Assembly: GCF_027052235.1 (NCBI RefSeq)
Contig: NZ_JALUFF010000027.1
Span: 104,408 to 168,407 of the forward strand
Direction of reading: 5' to 3'
From: Thermococcus sp.
Lineage (GTDB): Archaea > Methanobacteriota_B > Thermococci > Thermococcales > Thermococcaceae
Length of the DNA: 64,000 nt
Both the position numbers and the translations under genes were made by a program. The notes below the pieces were generated by a model that searched no databases, had not been told where the DNA came from, and saw only the letters and a program-made list of their open reading frames with translations. Shown here piece after piece: positions 25,687 through 35,196 of the stretch; within the stretch, counting starts at the first letter, position 1; the number at the start of each line of letters is the position of its first letter.

Positions 25687-26913
25687 ATGGAACTTGAGGA
25701 GCTCGTGGAAAAGGTAGCCAACGGTGAAATAAAGCTCCATCAGGTTGAGAAGTACACAAACGGGGACAAGCGGCTCGCCACTGAAATAAGGCGGAAGGCC
25801 CTTGAGAAAAAACTTGGAGTAAAGCTCGACAACATAGGCCACTACTCCATTGACCCGAACCAGCTCATAGGGAGAAACATCGAGAACATGATAGGCGTCG
25901 TCCAGATACCGATGGGAGTTGCAGGGCCCCTCAAGATAAACGGCGAGTACGCGAAGGGAGAATTCTACATCCCTCTTGCAACAACTGAAGGCGCTTTGGT
26001 TGCGTCCGTCAACCGCGGTTGCTCTGCCCTAACCGAGGCCGGTGGCGTCAAGACAACTCTGATAGACGACAAGATGACGAGGGCACCGCTCCTAAAGTGC
26101 CCCGATGCGAGGAGGGCGAGGGAAGTGGCCGAGTGGGTTAAGAACAACCTCGACTACCTTCAAGAGAAGGCAGTTAGCAAGGTCACGAGGCACGGAAAGC
26201 TGAGGGACGTCAAGCCCTTCATAGTCGGCAACAACCTCTACCTCCGCTTTGAGTTCGAGACCGGCGATGCAATGGGCATGAACATGGTAACCATCTCCAG
26301 CGAGGAGATAATGAAGGTCATCGAGGAGCACTTCCCCGACGTTAAGTATTTAGCACTCTCGGGCAACCTCTGCGTTGACAAGAAACCGAACGCGACCAAC
26401 TTCATTCTCGGAAGGGGCAAGACTGTAATAGCCGAGGCGGTAATTCCTAGGGAGATAGTGGAGAAGAAGCTCAAGACGACTCCTGAACTGATTGCCGAGG
26501 TCAACTACCGCAAAAACCTTGTCGGCTCGGCTCAGGCTGGTTCCTACGGTTTCAACGCCCACTTCGGCAACATAGTTGGGGCGATATTTTTAGCGACGGG
26601 CCAGGATGAGGCCCAGATAACCGAAGGCTCCCACGGAATAACTCTGGCGGAGGTAACCCCCGAGGGAGACCTCTACATAAGCATCACCATGCCGAGCCTT
26701 GAGATAGGAACCGTCGGTGGCGGAACGAGGGTTCCCACGCAGAGGGAAGCTCTGAGCATTATGGGAGTTGCAGGTGGAGGAGAGCCAGCGGGAACGAACG
26801 CCAAGAAATTCGCAGAGATAGTTGCCGGTGCAGTTTTGGCAGGAGAACTCTCCCTCCTCGCGGCGATAGCTGCCAAGCACCTCGCGAAGGCTCACAAGGA
26901 GCTCGGGCGTTAG
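25687..26913 (+). CDS. hmgA: HMG-CoA reductase
   Basis: Class I 3-hydroxy-3-methylglutaryl-CoA reductase, the step yielding mevalonate for archaeal lipids. The 408-residue soluble form (no membrane domain) has ENMIGVVQIPMGVAGP, the EGALVASVNRGC catalytic-glutamate region, GDAMGMNM (NADPH-binding motif), the lysine region SGNLCVDKKPNATN and the C-terminal GTVGGGTRVPTQ with the histidine in AAKHLAKAHKELG. The ATG follows GGGGGTGTCGAA. The gene converges with, and overlaps by 4 bp, a small membrane-protein gene. Confidence 0.96.
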   Translation: MELEELVEKVANGEIKLHQVEKYTNGDKRLATEIRRKALEKKLGVKLDNIGHYSIDPNQLIGRNIENMIGVVQIPMGVAGPLKINGEYAKGEFYIPLATTEGALVASVNRGCSALTEAGGVKTTLIDDKMTRAPLLKCPDARRAREVAEWVKNNLDYLQEKAVSKVTRHGKLRDVKPFIVGNNLYLRFEFETGDAMGMNMVTISSEEIMKVIEEHFPDVKYLALSGNLCVDKKPNATNFILGRGKTVIAEAVIPREIVEKKLKTTPELIAEVNYRKNLVGSAQAGSYGFNAHFGNIVGAIFLATGQDEAQITEGSHGITLAEVTPEGDLYISITMPSLEIGTVGGGTRVPTQREALSIMGVAGGGEPAGTNAKKFAEIVAGAVLAGELSLLAAIAAKHLAKAHKELGR

Positions 26914-27596
26914 GATTTTTTGCCTATTTTCACAACCATAACGTGGACTTTTCCTTTTCTCTTCTCAAGGCTGACCCCTTTGAGCCACAGGAGGGATAAG
27001 GGGTATTCCAGGATTATGAAAATCAGCGTCGTCACGAGAACGCCGATGATGACCTGAAGAAATGGGTTGAGATCCTCTAAAACCGATGAAGTAAGTGTTC
27101 CGGAGATGAAGCTGAGAATGAAGCTTACCTCCGACTGTTTTGCGTGTCTCTTTCCAACCTTTCCCCGGCAGATATAGGAGAGCAGGGCTTTCAGACCCTC
27201 CGGCTTTTTGACCCTGAACCCTATGGTGAACTCCCTCTTGATGTCTCCGGCATCGAAGGGGCCCCTTACGATGTAAAACGTCCTGTTGAGTTCCCCCTTT
27301 AGCTCAAGAACCATGAGGTCGGTGCCCCACACGTCCCCGGCCAAGCTTGTGAGGGAGTAGCAGTCTGGGTCCACGAGCCGGGTGTAGGGGACCCCTGCCG
27401 AGCGGAGTGCCTCCTCAATCCTTCTTGAGCAGTCGGAGAGCATCTGGCAGGTCGCTCGCGCATAGTCCACGTGAAAGCCACTCCGCTTTACCCCTCTCTG
27501 GATGCTCCGGATTTCCTTTCTCATGAGGTATCCTTCGAGTTTATGTTTAAAAGCCTTGACCTCAACTTCTAGGGGGATGATGAGTTTTTCCCTCAC
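26910..27596 (-). CDS. Membrane protein of unknown function (two C-terminal helices)
   Basis: A 228-residue protein not recognised by motif. The N-terminal 150 residues are soluble and basic, with cysteines in CQMLSDC and YICRG. Two membrane helices follow near 160-180 and 183-205, then a basic tail ending VKIGKKS. Its GTG start overlaps the TGA of the upstream membrane-protein gene (GTGA), so the two are translationally coupled. It may be part of a two-subunit membrane complex, by context only. Confidence 0.72.
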   Translation of the reverse strand: MREKLIIPLEVEVKAFKHKLEGYLMRKEIRSIQRGVKRSGFHVDYARATCQMLSDCSRRIEEALRSAGVPYTRLVDPDCYSLTSLAGDVWGTDLMVLELKGELNRTFYIVRGPFDAGDIKREFTIGFRVKKPEGLKALLSYICRGKVGKRHAKQSEVSFILSFISGTLTSSVLEDLNPFLQVIIGVLVTTLIFIILEYPLSLLWLKGVSLEKRKGKVHVMVVKIGKKS

Positions 27597-28096
27597 TCCG
27601 AGCGGTGACGAGGAGCCGATGCTCTGACCCTTATCCTCTTATAACCCCTCAAAAGGCCTCCGAGGAGGCTCAGGACGAGCCCAATGAGGAGGAGAAGGTT
27701 GTTCAGGGCTTCAAGGGCGTGATAGCGGTAGCCGAAGTATGAGAGCAGGAGTATGAGGCCAACTATCAGGGCGCCCTTCAAGGCCATTCTGCCCTTTTCT
27801 CTGCCCGCTATTTCCTCGGCGACCTTTTCAAGCCCCCGCTCCCTGCTTACTAGAAACTCCTCGCCGGAAGTCCAGCCCGGAGGAACGTCCTGAAGGGGCG
27901 CTATGAGAAAAGTATCTCCAGACCGCGCGATTATCATCTCATCGCTCGTCATGGCGGTCATTAAGAGGGCGTCCCTAAGGGAAGCCCTGTCCGGGTTCAG
28001 CAGGAGGGTGTAGCCCCTGAGCGATTCCTTGAGCCTCGAAACGGTCTCCGGATTCGAGAGATAGGTGTAGTAGAGCACTCGATACCGGTACCTCAT
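27593..28096 (-). CDS. Small membrane protein of unknown function
   Basis: A 167-residue protein with a soluble N-terminal half (residues 1-105), two closely spaced membrane helices (about 106-122 and 130-148) and a basic tail RGYKRIRVRASAPRHRSE. I recognise no domain. It has the same soluble-domain plus C-terminal helical hairpin layout as the gene that follows it, to which it is coupled by a 4-bp overlap. Located between hmgA and gatE, transcribed from the minus strand. Confidence 0.7.
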   Translation of the reverse strand: MRYRYRVLYYTYLSNPETVSRLKESLRGYTLLLNPDRASLRDALLMTAMTSDEMIIARSGDTFLIAPLQDVPPGWTSGEEFLVSRERGLEKVAEEIAGREKGRMALKGALIVGLILLLSYFGYRYHALEALNNLLLLIGLVLSLLGGLLRGYKRIRVRASAPRHRSE

Positions 28097-28127
28097 GGGA
28101 GGAATTTGGAGAAAAGGGATAAAAAGC

Positions 28128-30014
28128 TTAGCTCAGCTCTTGAATCTTCTTCCTGACGAGGGAGCTAACGAGCTTACCGTCGGCCCTGCCACGAAGCTTC
28201 GCCATTGCCCTTCCCATTATCATGCCCATCGCTCCCATGCCCTTGGCCTTTATGACCTCGATGTTGGCTTTGATGACCTCATCGATTATTCTCTCAACCT
28301 CCTCTTCGCTGAGAAGAGTTAGTCCCTTCTCCTCCGCAACCTGCTTCGCGGTCCTCTCGGGGTTTTTCGCCAGCTCCTTGAAAATCTCCTCGAAGGCCTC
28401 CTTGGCGATCTTGCCCTCAATGTACAGTTCAAAGGCCCCCCTGATGTGCTCCTCGGTGATATTCTCTATAGGAACCTCCTTCTTGAGGCCCTTGAGGACA
28501 ACCACCAGAATTGAAGCGGCCAGAGATGGTTTAACCCCCTTCTTTACCAGCTCCTCAAAGAGTTCGTCGCGCTCGTCGTTGACGAGAGTCTCCGCCAAGC
28601 TCCTGTCGATCCTGTACTCCTTAACGTAGCGCTCAACTCTCTCCTGAGGCAACTCCGGAAGGTTCGCCTTTATACTCTCTTTGTACTCCTCTGGCAGGAA
28701 GATGGGCGGAATGTCAGTCTCTGGATACATCCTCGCCTTGCCCGGGAGCGGGCGCATGTACTGGGTGTTGCCATCGGGTAAGGCCCTCCTCGTCTCCTCG
28801 GGGACGCCTTCTATCGCTTCCCTAGCCCTCTTAACGACCTCGGCTAAAGCTTTCCTGGCCGTTTCTTCCTCGGCCGCGACGAGAACGAAGGCGTCTTTCT
28901 CACCGAGGCCGAGCTTTTCTATAACCGCATTAACCTCTTTTTCTGTAATTCCATAGTTCGGTAATTCGTCAATGTGGAAGATCCCCTTTACATACTTCTT
29001 GGTCCTGTCCGCCATTTCCGTGCCTAAACGCCTGCCCGGCTGTATCTCCCTGCCTATGAGACCCCTAAAGCCCGGAAGCTTAACGGCGAGGACTTTACCG
29101 CCCTTCCTGATGGCCCTCGCTATTATCTTCGACTCCGTGTTCTGGAAAACCTCGGTAACGTCGTGGAACTCCTCTTTGATGTCCTCGGGCTTAACTCCCC
29201 TCTCCCTCAGCTCGTCGCGGATTTTGAGGAGGTTAACCTGCCTTTCAACCTCACGCTCGATGATGAGGGGAATCATGTCGAGCTCCTGGACGCCCTTTAT
29301 CTCTATCCTCGCACCGCCCCTTATTGAGACGTTCAAATCCTGCCTTATGGTTCCTAATCCGCGCTTCACCTTTCTGGTTGCCCTTAAAGCATCGCCTATG
29401 TACTTCGCAACGACTTTCGCCTGCTCCGGGTGGTGTATGTCCGGGGTAGTGCTTATCTCCACCAGAGGAATGCCGAGCCTGTCGATACGGTATATTACCT
29501 CCTTCTCCTTCCGCTCAACGATTCTACACGCGTCCTCCTCAAGGCATATCGTCGGAATGCCCACGCTTCCCCAGGGTGTGTCAACCTTTCCGTTCATCGC
29601 TATTATGGCCGTTCTCTGAAAGCCTGAAACATTGGAGCCGTCTATGACTATTTTACGCATGAAGTGAACCTCATCGACCGGCTTGGCGTTGAGGAGGTAG
29701 GCTATCTGGAGCGAAACCTCCAGGGCTTCCTTATCGGGCCCCCTCGGCGGTTCCTCGTCCATGTAAACCAGATCCGTCAGCTCGTAGTTGCCCTCGTAGA
29801 TGTACTTCCTCCCCTTCTTGAACTCTTCCAGAGCGGCTGGATCTATTTCGCCCATCTCGCTCATCGTCGGCCTCAGGCGTCGCTCAAAGGTGAAGTCAAC
29901 CCTCTCGGTCAGCTCGCTCGGGACTGATGAGAACAGCTTTTTGGTATCGAGCTGTCTGTGAATCTCAAGGCCGACCTTGAGGCCGAGCTTTTCGTAATCG
30001 AACTTTTCGGTCAT
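28128..30014 (-). CDS. gatE: Glutamyl-tRNA(Gln) amidotransferase subunit E
   Basis: Archaeal-specific tRNA-binding and kinase subunit of the GatDE complex that turns Glu-tRNA(Gln) into Gln-tRNA(Gln). The 628-residue product starts [24 protein letters not shown] and contains the GatB-like cradle ([58 protein letters not shown]). An AspRS-type insert follows near 290-410 and the YqeY-like C-terminal tail after it ([22 protein letters not shown]). The ATG at 30014 follows GGTGATGGAG. gatD ends just upstream. Confidence 0.96.
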   Translation of the reverse strand: MTEKFDYEKLGLKVGLEIHRQLDTKKLFSSVPSELTERVDFTFERRLRPTMSEMGEIDPAALEEFKKGRKYIYEGNYELTDLVYMDEEPPRGPDKEALEVSLQIAYLLNAKPVDEVHFMRKIVIDGSNVSGFQRTAIIAMNGKVDTPWGSVGIPTICLEEDACRIVERKEKEVIYRIDRLGIPLVEISTTPDIHHPEQAKVVAKYIGDALRATRKVKRGLGTIRQDLNVSIRGGARIEIKGVQELDMIPLIIEREVERQVNLLKIRDELRERGVKPEDIKEEFHDVTEVFQNTESKIIARAIRKGGKVLAVKLPGFRGLIGREIQPGRRLGTEMADRTKKYVKGIFHIDELPNYGITEKEVNAVIEKLGLGEKDAFVLVAAEEETARKALAEVVKRAREAIEGVPEETRRALPDGNTQYMRPLPGKARMYPETDIPPIFLPEEYKESIKANLPELPQERVERYVKEYRIDRSLAETLVNDERDELFEELVKKGVKPSLAASILVVVLKGLKKEVPIENITEEHIRGAFELYIEGKIAKEAFEEIFKELAKNPERTAKQVAEEKGLTLLSEEEVERIIDEVIKANIEVIKAKGMGAMGMIMGRAMAKLRGRADGKLVSSLVRKKIQELS

Positions 30015-30019
30015 CTCCA

Positions 30020-31336
30020 TCACCTCAGGAAGGTGTCAAACCTCGTGTAGGGTGTTATCTCACCGGCGTAGCTGGTCAGCATCATCTTTCTCACTTCACC
30101 GAGGTCGTCCGTGTGTCCGAGAACCCACATCAGCTTGACGTAAGCTGTTTCCGGAAGCATGTCCTCGCAGGGTATCGCTCCGGCCTTGAGGAGCTTTCTG
30201 CCGTTTGAGTAGACGTTGAGGTTCACCCTGCCGTAGAGGCACTGGCTGGTGACGCAGATCGCTACACCTTCCTCAACGGCACGCTGGACGTGCGGTATGA
30301 AATCCTGGGGAACGTGGCCGAGGCCCGTTCCCTCAATGACAACCCCTTTGTAGCCCCTATCAACCAGAAAGTCGAGTATCTCGTCGCTCACTCCCGGATA
30401 AACCTTGAGGATCGCGACCTTCTCCTCCATCCTGTCGTCAACCTCTACCTCGCCTTCACTCCTCCTCCTGTAGTCGTCCCTGAGGAGTTCTATTCTGTCC
30501 TTCCAGATTTTGGCTATCGGGATGTCGTTTATGCTCCTGAAGGCGTCCCTCCTGCTCGTGTGCATCTTCCTTACCTTTGTCCCGCGGTGCGCTAAACAGT
30601 GGGTGTCGCTCGTTTCCCCGTGCATAACCACCATCACTTCCGCAACGTCGCTGGTGGCCATTTTTACGGCGCAGGTGAGGTTCATAGCCGAATCACTGCT
30701 CGGCCTGTCTGAGCTCCTCTGCGCTCCAACCAGAACGACCGGCTTGGTAAGGTTTCTGAGCATGAAGCTCAAGGCAGAGGCAGTGTAGCCCATCGTGTCA
30801 GTTCCATGGGCTATAACAACCCCATCCTCACCGGAGTTTAGGGCCCTTGCCACCTCGTGGGCTATCCTTTTCCAGTATTCGGGCTTCATGTCCTCGCTGA
30901 GGATGTTCATGATGAGCTTCGGCGTCACGTTGGCCATCTCGAATATCTCCGGAACTGCCTTGGCGAGCTCTTCGGCGGTAAAAGCTGGGTGAACTGCGCC
31001 GGTCTTGTAGTCTATCCTGCTCGCTATCGTTCCGCCGGTTCCAAGGATTGTAACGTTGGGCAGGCCCTCTCTCTTGGGGAGAACTTCCTGGAAGGCCATC
31101 TTCGGCTTTTCGGCGGCCTTCTCAAGAACCTCGACCTTCTCAATGGCATCGATGAGGATTCCGATGTTGTAGCCGTTGTCAAGCTTTATGGTCAGCGTTT
31201 CGCCCGGGGAGAGCTCGTAGGGCGGCATTACAAGACCCTCGAATGTCAAAAGCTCATCTCCCTCTCTCTTCACGATTCTGACCAAATCCCCAACCTCAAG
31301 GTTGTGTTTCCTCATGAACTCCTCAACCTTTCTCAT
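30020..31336 (-). CDS. gatD: Glutamyl-tRNA(Gln) amidotransferase subunit D
   Basis: L-asparaginase-like subunit of GatDE that releases ammonia from glutamine. The 438-residue product has an N-terminal beta domain (to about 75) and the asparaginase core with the catalytic threonines in [15 protein letters not shown] and [16 protein letters not shown], plus the lysine region [13 protein letters not shown]. The ATG at 31336 follows AAGGAGGGGCTGAT. It lies between the HTH/zinc-ribbon regulator gene and gatE in a three-gene unit. Confidence 0.96.
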   Translation of the reverse strand: MRKVEEFMRKHNLEVGDLVRIVKREGDELLTFEGLVMPPYELSPGETLTIKLDNGYNIGILIDAIEKVEVLEKAAEKPKMAFQEVLPKREGLPNVTILGTGGTIASRIDYKTGAVHPAFTAEELAKAVPEIFEMANVTPKLIMNILSEDMKPEYWKRIAHEVARALNSGEDGVVIAHGTDTMGYTASALSFMLRNLTKPVVLVGAQRSSDRPSSDSAMNLTCAVKMATSDVAEVMVVMHGETSDTHCLAHRGTKVRKMHTSRRDAFRSINDIPIAKIWKDRIELLRDDYRRRSEGEVEVDDRMEEKVAILKVYPGVSDEILDFLVDRGYKGVVIEGTGLGHVPQDFIPHVQRAVEEGVAICVTSQCLYGRVNLNVYSNGRKLLKAGAIPCEDMLPETAYVKLMWVLGHTDDLGEVRKMMLTSYAGEITPYTRFDTFLR

Positions 31337-31337
31337 A

Positions 31338-31634
31338 TCAGCCCCTCCTTTCAATCTTAAACCTCGGTTCCTCTATCCACTCGCTCTTGCATCTCGGACA
31401 GCGTGATGGTATCTTTATTTCGGGCTTAAAGCGGAAGCCACACTTCCTGCACTCGGCGGGCTTTATCAGTAGGACTTTGCCCTCCCTTTTTAGCGTCTTC
31501 TGGATGGCCCTAAGCTCATCGAGGACGAGCTTTTTCGAGCCCTTACCCCTCAGTCCGAGTGCCTGTGCCAGCTCGCTGGGTGAGTAGTCCCTTTCCTCCA
31601 AAAGGCTTATTATCCTCTGCCTTCGAGTCATCAT
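31338..31634 (-). CDS. HTH and zinc-ribbon putative transcriptional regulator
   Basis: A 98-residue protein with an N-terminal winged-helix (TRRQRIISLLEERDYSPSELAQALGL to about residue 50) and a C-terminal zinc ribbon CRKCGF and CPRCKSEW. The layout matches archaeal predicted regulators of the COG3357 type. It is the first gene before gatD; its stop is one base before the gatD ATG, so it may regulate its own operon. The start is uncertain between adjacent ATGs at 31634 and 31631; longer in-frame versions would cross the pus10 promoter and gene. Confidence 0.82.
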   Translation of the reverse strand: MMTRRQRIISLLEERDYSPSELAQALGLRGKGSKKLVLDELRAIQKTLKREGKVLLIKPAECRKCGFRFKPEIKIPSRCPRCKSEWIEEPRFKIERRG

Positions 31635-31654
31635 CGGTCGGAGTAAGGGAAGGC

Positions 31655-31664
31655 CGATAAAAAG
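31655..31664. promoter_or_regulatory. Shared TATA region between the HTH-zinc ribbon gene and pus10
   Basis: CGATAAAAAG on the plus strand and its complement CTTTTTATCG lie between divergent starts at 31634 and 31680. Either orientation puts transcription start within about 10 nt of a start codon, so both messages would be short-leader or leaderless. Confidence 0.4.
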
Positions 31665-31679
31665 GTTTAGGGTGGGAAG

Positions 31680-32840
31680 ATGATAGTTGAGAAGGCGGAA
31701 GCGGTTCTTGAGAGGCATGGGCTGTGCGACCACTGCCTAGGGAGGCTTTTTGCCCAGCTCGGAAAGGGGACGAACGAGGAAAGGGGAAAGGCCATACGCT
31801 TCGTCCTCAACATGGAGAGGTCTTCCAGGGGTTTGCCCCCTCTGGAAAGGCCCGAGAGGTGTGAGCTGTGCGGGAACGTTTTTGAAAGGATTCCAGAGCT
31901 CGTTGAGAGAATGATTGAATCATCAAAGGGCATTGAATTCGAGACCTTCAGGGTAGGCTCGCGTTTCCCCGAGGGGATCATGGAAAAGGAAAGGGCGCTC
32001 TGGGAGGAATTTGGTATCGAGACCGCCGAGCCGATAAACCGCGAGTTCAACCGCGAGCTGGGAAAGGCCTTCGGCAGAAAAACCGGTAAGGAAACATCGG
32101 CCAGCCCCGACGTGGTCTTCATCGTGGAGCCATACTCCGGTAAAATCGAGCTCCAGATAAACCCGGTTTACGTTTACGGCCGTTACAGAAAGCTCGTGCG
32201 GGGAATTCCGCAGACGCCCCTTCCGGACTTCGATGAGAGTGTTGCCTCGATAATCTGCCGGGCCTTCTCAAAGGCTTTTGCCGGGAAGTGCGTCTTCAAG
32301 GGTGCCGGGAGGGAGGACGTTGATGTCAGAATGCTCGGCAATGGAAGGCCCTTTGTGGTCGAGATAAAGCGGCCAAAGAGGAGAAGGGTGAACCTTGAGG
32401 AGGTAGCGAAGGAGATAAACGCGAGCGGTAAGGTTGAAGTTGTAAACCTTCGTTTCATCTCGGCGAAGGAAGCTGAGGAAGTTCTCACAAAGAACCACCG
32501 GAAGGAATACCTAGCGTTAGTTCTGGTGGAGGAGGGGGTAACACCTAAGGAGGCAGAGGAAGTCGCGAGAAAGCTTAGGGGCTTGGAAATCCACCAGAGG
32601 ACGCCCTGGCGCGTGAGAAAAGCGAGGGCTGACAAAGTGAGAACCAGAATTGTTTACGAAGCCGAGGCTAGATGGCTCGATGAGAGGCACTTTGAGCTAC
32701 GCCTCATCACCGACGGCGGTCTCTACATAAAGGAGCTTATCTCGGGAGATAAGGGCAGGACGAGGCCGAGCGTCAGCGATTTGCTCGGAAAGAAGGCCTG
32801 GTGCGAGAGGCTCGACGTCCTGAACATCCTTGACGACTAG
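31680..32840 (+). CDS. pus10: tRNA pseudouridine synthase Pus10
   Basis: Makes pseudouridine 54 (and 55) in the T-loop of archaeal tRNA. The 386-residue protein has an N-terminal THUMP-like accessory part with a zinc site (CDHCLGRLF and CELCGNVF) and the catalytic domain with VFKGAGREDVDVRMLGNGRPFVVEIKRP, where the Asp of the REDVDVRML loop is the expected nucleophile. The C-terminus has DGGLYIKELISGDKGRTRPSVSDLL, typical of the family. The ATG at 31680 follows GGGTGGGAAG. Confidence 0.95.
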   Translation: MIVEKAEAVLERHGLCDHCLGRLFAQLGKGTNEERGKAIRFVLNMERSSRGLPPLERPERCELCGNVFERIPELVERMIESSKGIEFETFRVGSRFPEGIMEKERALWEEFGIETAEPINREFNRELGKAFGRKTGKETSASPDVVFIVEPYSGKIELQINPVYVYGRYRKLVRGIPQTPLPDFDESVASIICRAFSKAFAGKCVFKGAGREDVDVRMLGNGRPFVVEIKRPKRRRVNLEEVAKEINASGKVEVVNLRFISAKEAEEVLTKNHRKEYLALVLVEEGVTPKEAEEVARKLRGLEIHQRTPWRVRKARADKVRTRIVYEAEARWLDERHFELRLITDGGLYIKELISGDKGRTRPSVSDLLGKKAWCERLDVLNILDD

Positions 32841-32849
32841 TCGGAAAGA

Positions 32850-32858
32850 TTTATAAAT
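32850..32858 (+). promoter_or_regulatory. Promoter of the rpl21e-rpo4 operon
   Basis: GAAAGATTTATAAATCC is a strong BRE/TATA match. It implies transcription start near 32880 and an unusually long leader of about 105 nt before the L21e ATG. Confidence 0.6.
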
Positions 32859-32880
32859 CCCGTGTAGAGGCTTTTAGTGA

Positions 32881-32986
32881 TTCCCAGGGGGTTAGTCCTG
32901 AGCCTAAACGGAGCGAAAAGATGCCCCTGCTTGAAAAGTTTGGAGTCCACGTTTGGTTGGTGTTGAAACCCTGAGAGGTGATTGGT
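32881..32986 (+). promoter_or_regulatory. Long 5' leader of rpl21e with alternative pairings
   Basis: CAGGGG at 32885-32890 can pair with CCCCTG at 32924-32929, or the overlapping GGGTT (32889-32893) with AACCC at 32967-32971 just before the GAGAGGTG ribosome site. These pairings exclude each other, which could allow feedback by L21e. A 17-codon ORF inside ends in the same CCCTGA but has no ribosome site. Confidence 0.35.
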
Positions 32987-33283
32987 ATGGTTCAGAAAGC
33001 CCACAGCTTTAGGAGGAAGACGCGCGGGAAGCTCAGCAAGAGTCCAAGGAGGAGAGGCCTGCCGCCGCTCACTAGGTTCCTCCAGGAGTTTGAGGTCGGT
33101 CAGAAGGTTCACATAGTCATAGAGCCCAGCTACCACAAGGGAATGCCGGACCCAAGGTTCCATGGAAGAACCGGGACGGTCGTTGGGAAGCGCGGAGACG
33201 CTTACGTGGTGGAGATTAAGGACGGCGGGAAGGTCAAGACGTTCTTCATCCACCCGGTTCATCTCAGGCCTCAGAAGGGATGA
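32987..33283 (+). CDS. rpl21e: 50S ribosomal protein L21e
   Basis: A 98-residue archaeal/eukaryotic large-subunit ribosomal protein. The basic N-terminus [30 protein letters not shown] is diagnostic. An SH3-like fold follows ([34 protein letters not shown]). The ATG at 32987 follows GAGAGGTGATTGGT. Its stop overlaps the rpo4 start region (ATGA), so ribosomal and RNA polymerase subunits are made from one message, as is common in archaea. Confidence 0.97.
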   Translation: MVQKAHSFRRKTRGKLSKSPRRRGLPPLTRFLQEFEVGQKVHIVIEPSYHKGMPDPRFHGRTGTVVGKRGDAYVVEIKDGGKVKTFFIHPVHLRPQKG

Positions 33284-33285
33284 CC

Positions 33286-33654
33286 ATGATAGGCAGAAAG
33301 AAGCTCGAGGAGAGGTTCATCACAATAGCGGAGGCCAAGGAGCTCCTCGAGCGCAGGAGAGCCGAGGGAATGGTGGAGAACCCGGAGGAGCCCATGTTTT
33401 ATGAGGCAAGGATAAGCCTTGAACACGCGGAGAAGTTCTCAAAGCTCCCGCCCGAGAAGGCTAGGGAGCTTAAGGAGAGGCTGGCTGGCCTCTTTGAGTG
33501 GCTCGACGAAAGGCTCGCGGCAAAGATAGTGGACATAATGCCCGAGGACTACTTTGACATCAGGGTAATCTTTGCGAAAGAGGAGCACATGCCAAGCAAA
33601 GAGGAGGCCGAGGAGATAATAAAGCTTCTCGACGAGTACCGGCCCCTCGATTGA
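33286..33654 (+). CDS. rpo4: DNA-directed RNA polymerase subunit Rpo4 (F)
   Basis: A 122-residue stalk subunit homologous to eukaryotic Rpb4, pairing with Rpo7 to aid DNA opening and RNA guidance. Characteristic stretches are RFITIAEAKELLERRRAEG, the FYEARISLEHAEKFSKL region and the HRDC-like C-terminal helices ending IIKLLDEYRPLD. The start could be ATG 33280 (overlapping the L21e stop) or ATG 33286, which gives the usual MIGRKKLEE. Rpo7 is not in this window. Confidence 0.94.
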   Translation: MIGRKKLEERFITIAEAKELLERRRAEGMVENPEEPMFYEARISLEHAEKFSKLPPEKARELKERLAGLFEWLDERLAAKIVDIMPEDYFDIRVIFAKEEHMPSKEEAEEIIKLLDEYRPLD

Positions 33655-33675
33655 TTTCTTCTTTTCTTGAGGAAA

Positions 33676-33685
33676 GTATAAAAAC
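33676..33685 (+). promoter_or_regulatory. Promoter of the DUF655-rsmA operon
   Basis: AGTATAAAAA with upstream GAGGAAA lies 33-42 bases before the ATG at 33718. The T-rich stretch at 33653-33667 just before it probably ends the rpo4 transcript. Confidence 0.55.
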
Positions 33686-33717
33686 TTCAGACCAGAATAG
33701 TTTCTGGGGGAGAGAGT

Positions 33718-35156
<1,439 letters not shown>

Positions 35157-35163
35157 GTTCGCC

Positions 35164-35176
35164 ATATTTTTAAACT
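35164..35176 (+). promoter_or_regulatory. Promoter of the radical SAM/HhH gene
   Basis: ATATTTTTAAACTG lies 21-33 bases before the ATG at 35197. No ribosome binding site precedes that ATG, so the message is probably leaderless. Confidence 0.45.
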
Positions 35177-35196
35177 GAAATCCGCGAGATTGGAAC

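Noticed and set aside
32921..32974. 17-codon leader peptide before rpl21e
   Set aside because: No Shine-Dalgarno motif precedes its ATG, and its composition shows no control-codon run.
32881..32975. C/D box guide RNA in the rpl21e leader (CTGA and RTGATG-like pieces)
   Set aside because: The C-box match is poor and the span (nearly 100 nt) is too long for an archaeal C/D RNA.
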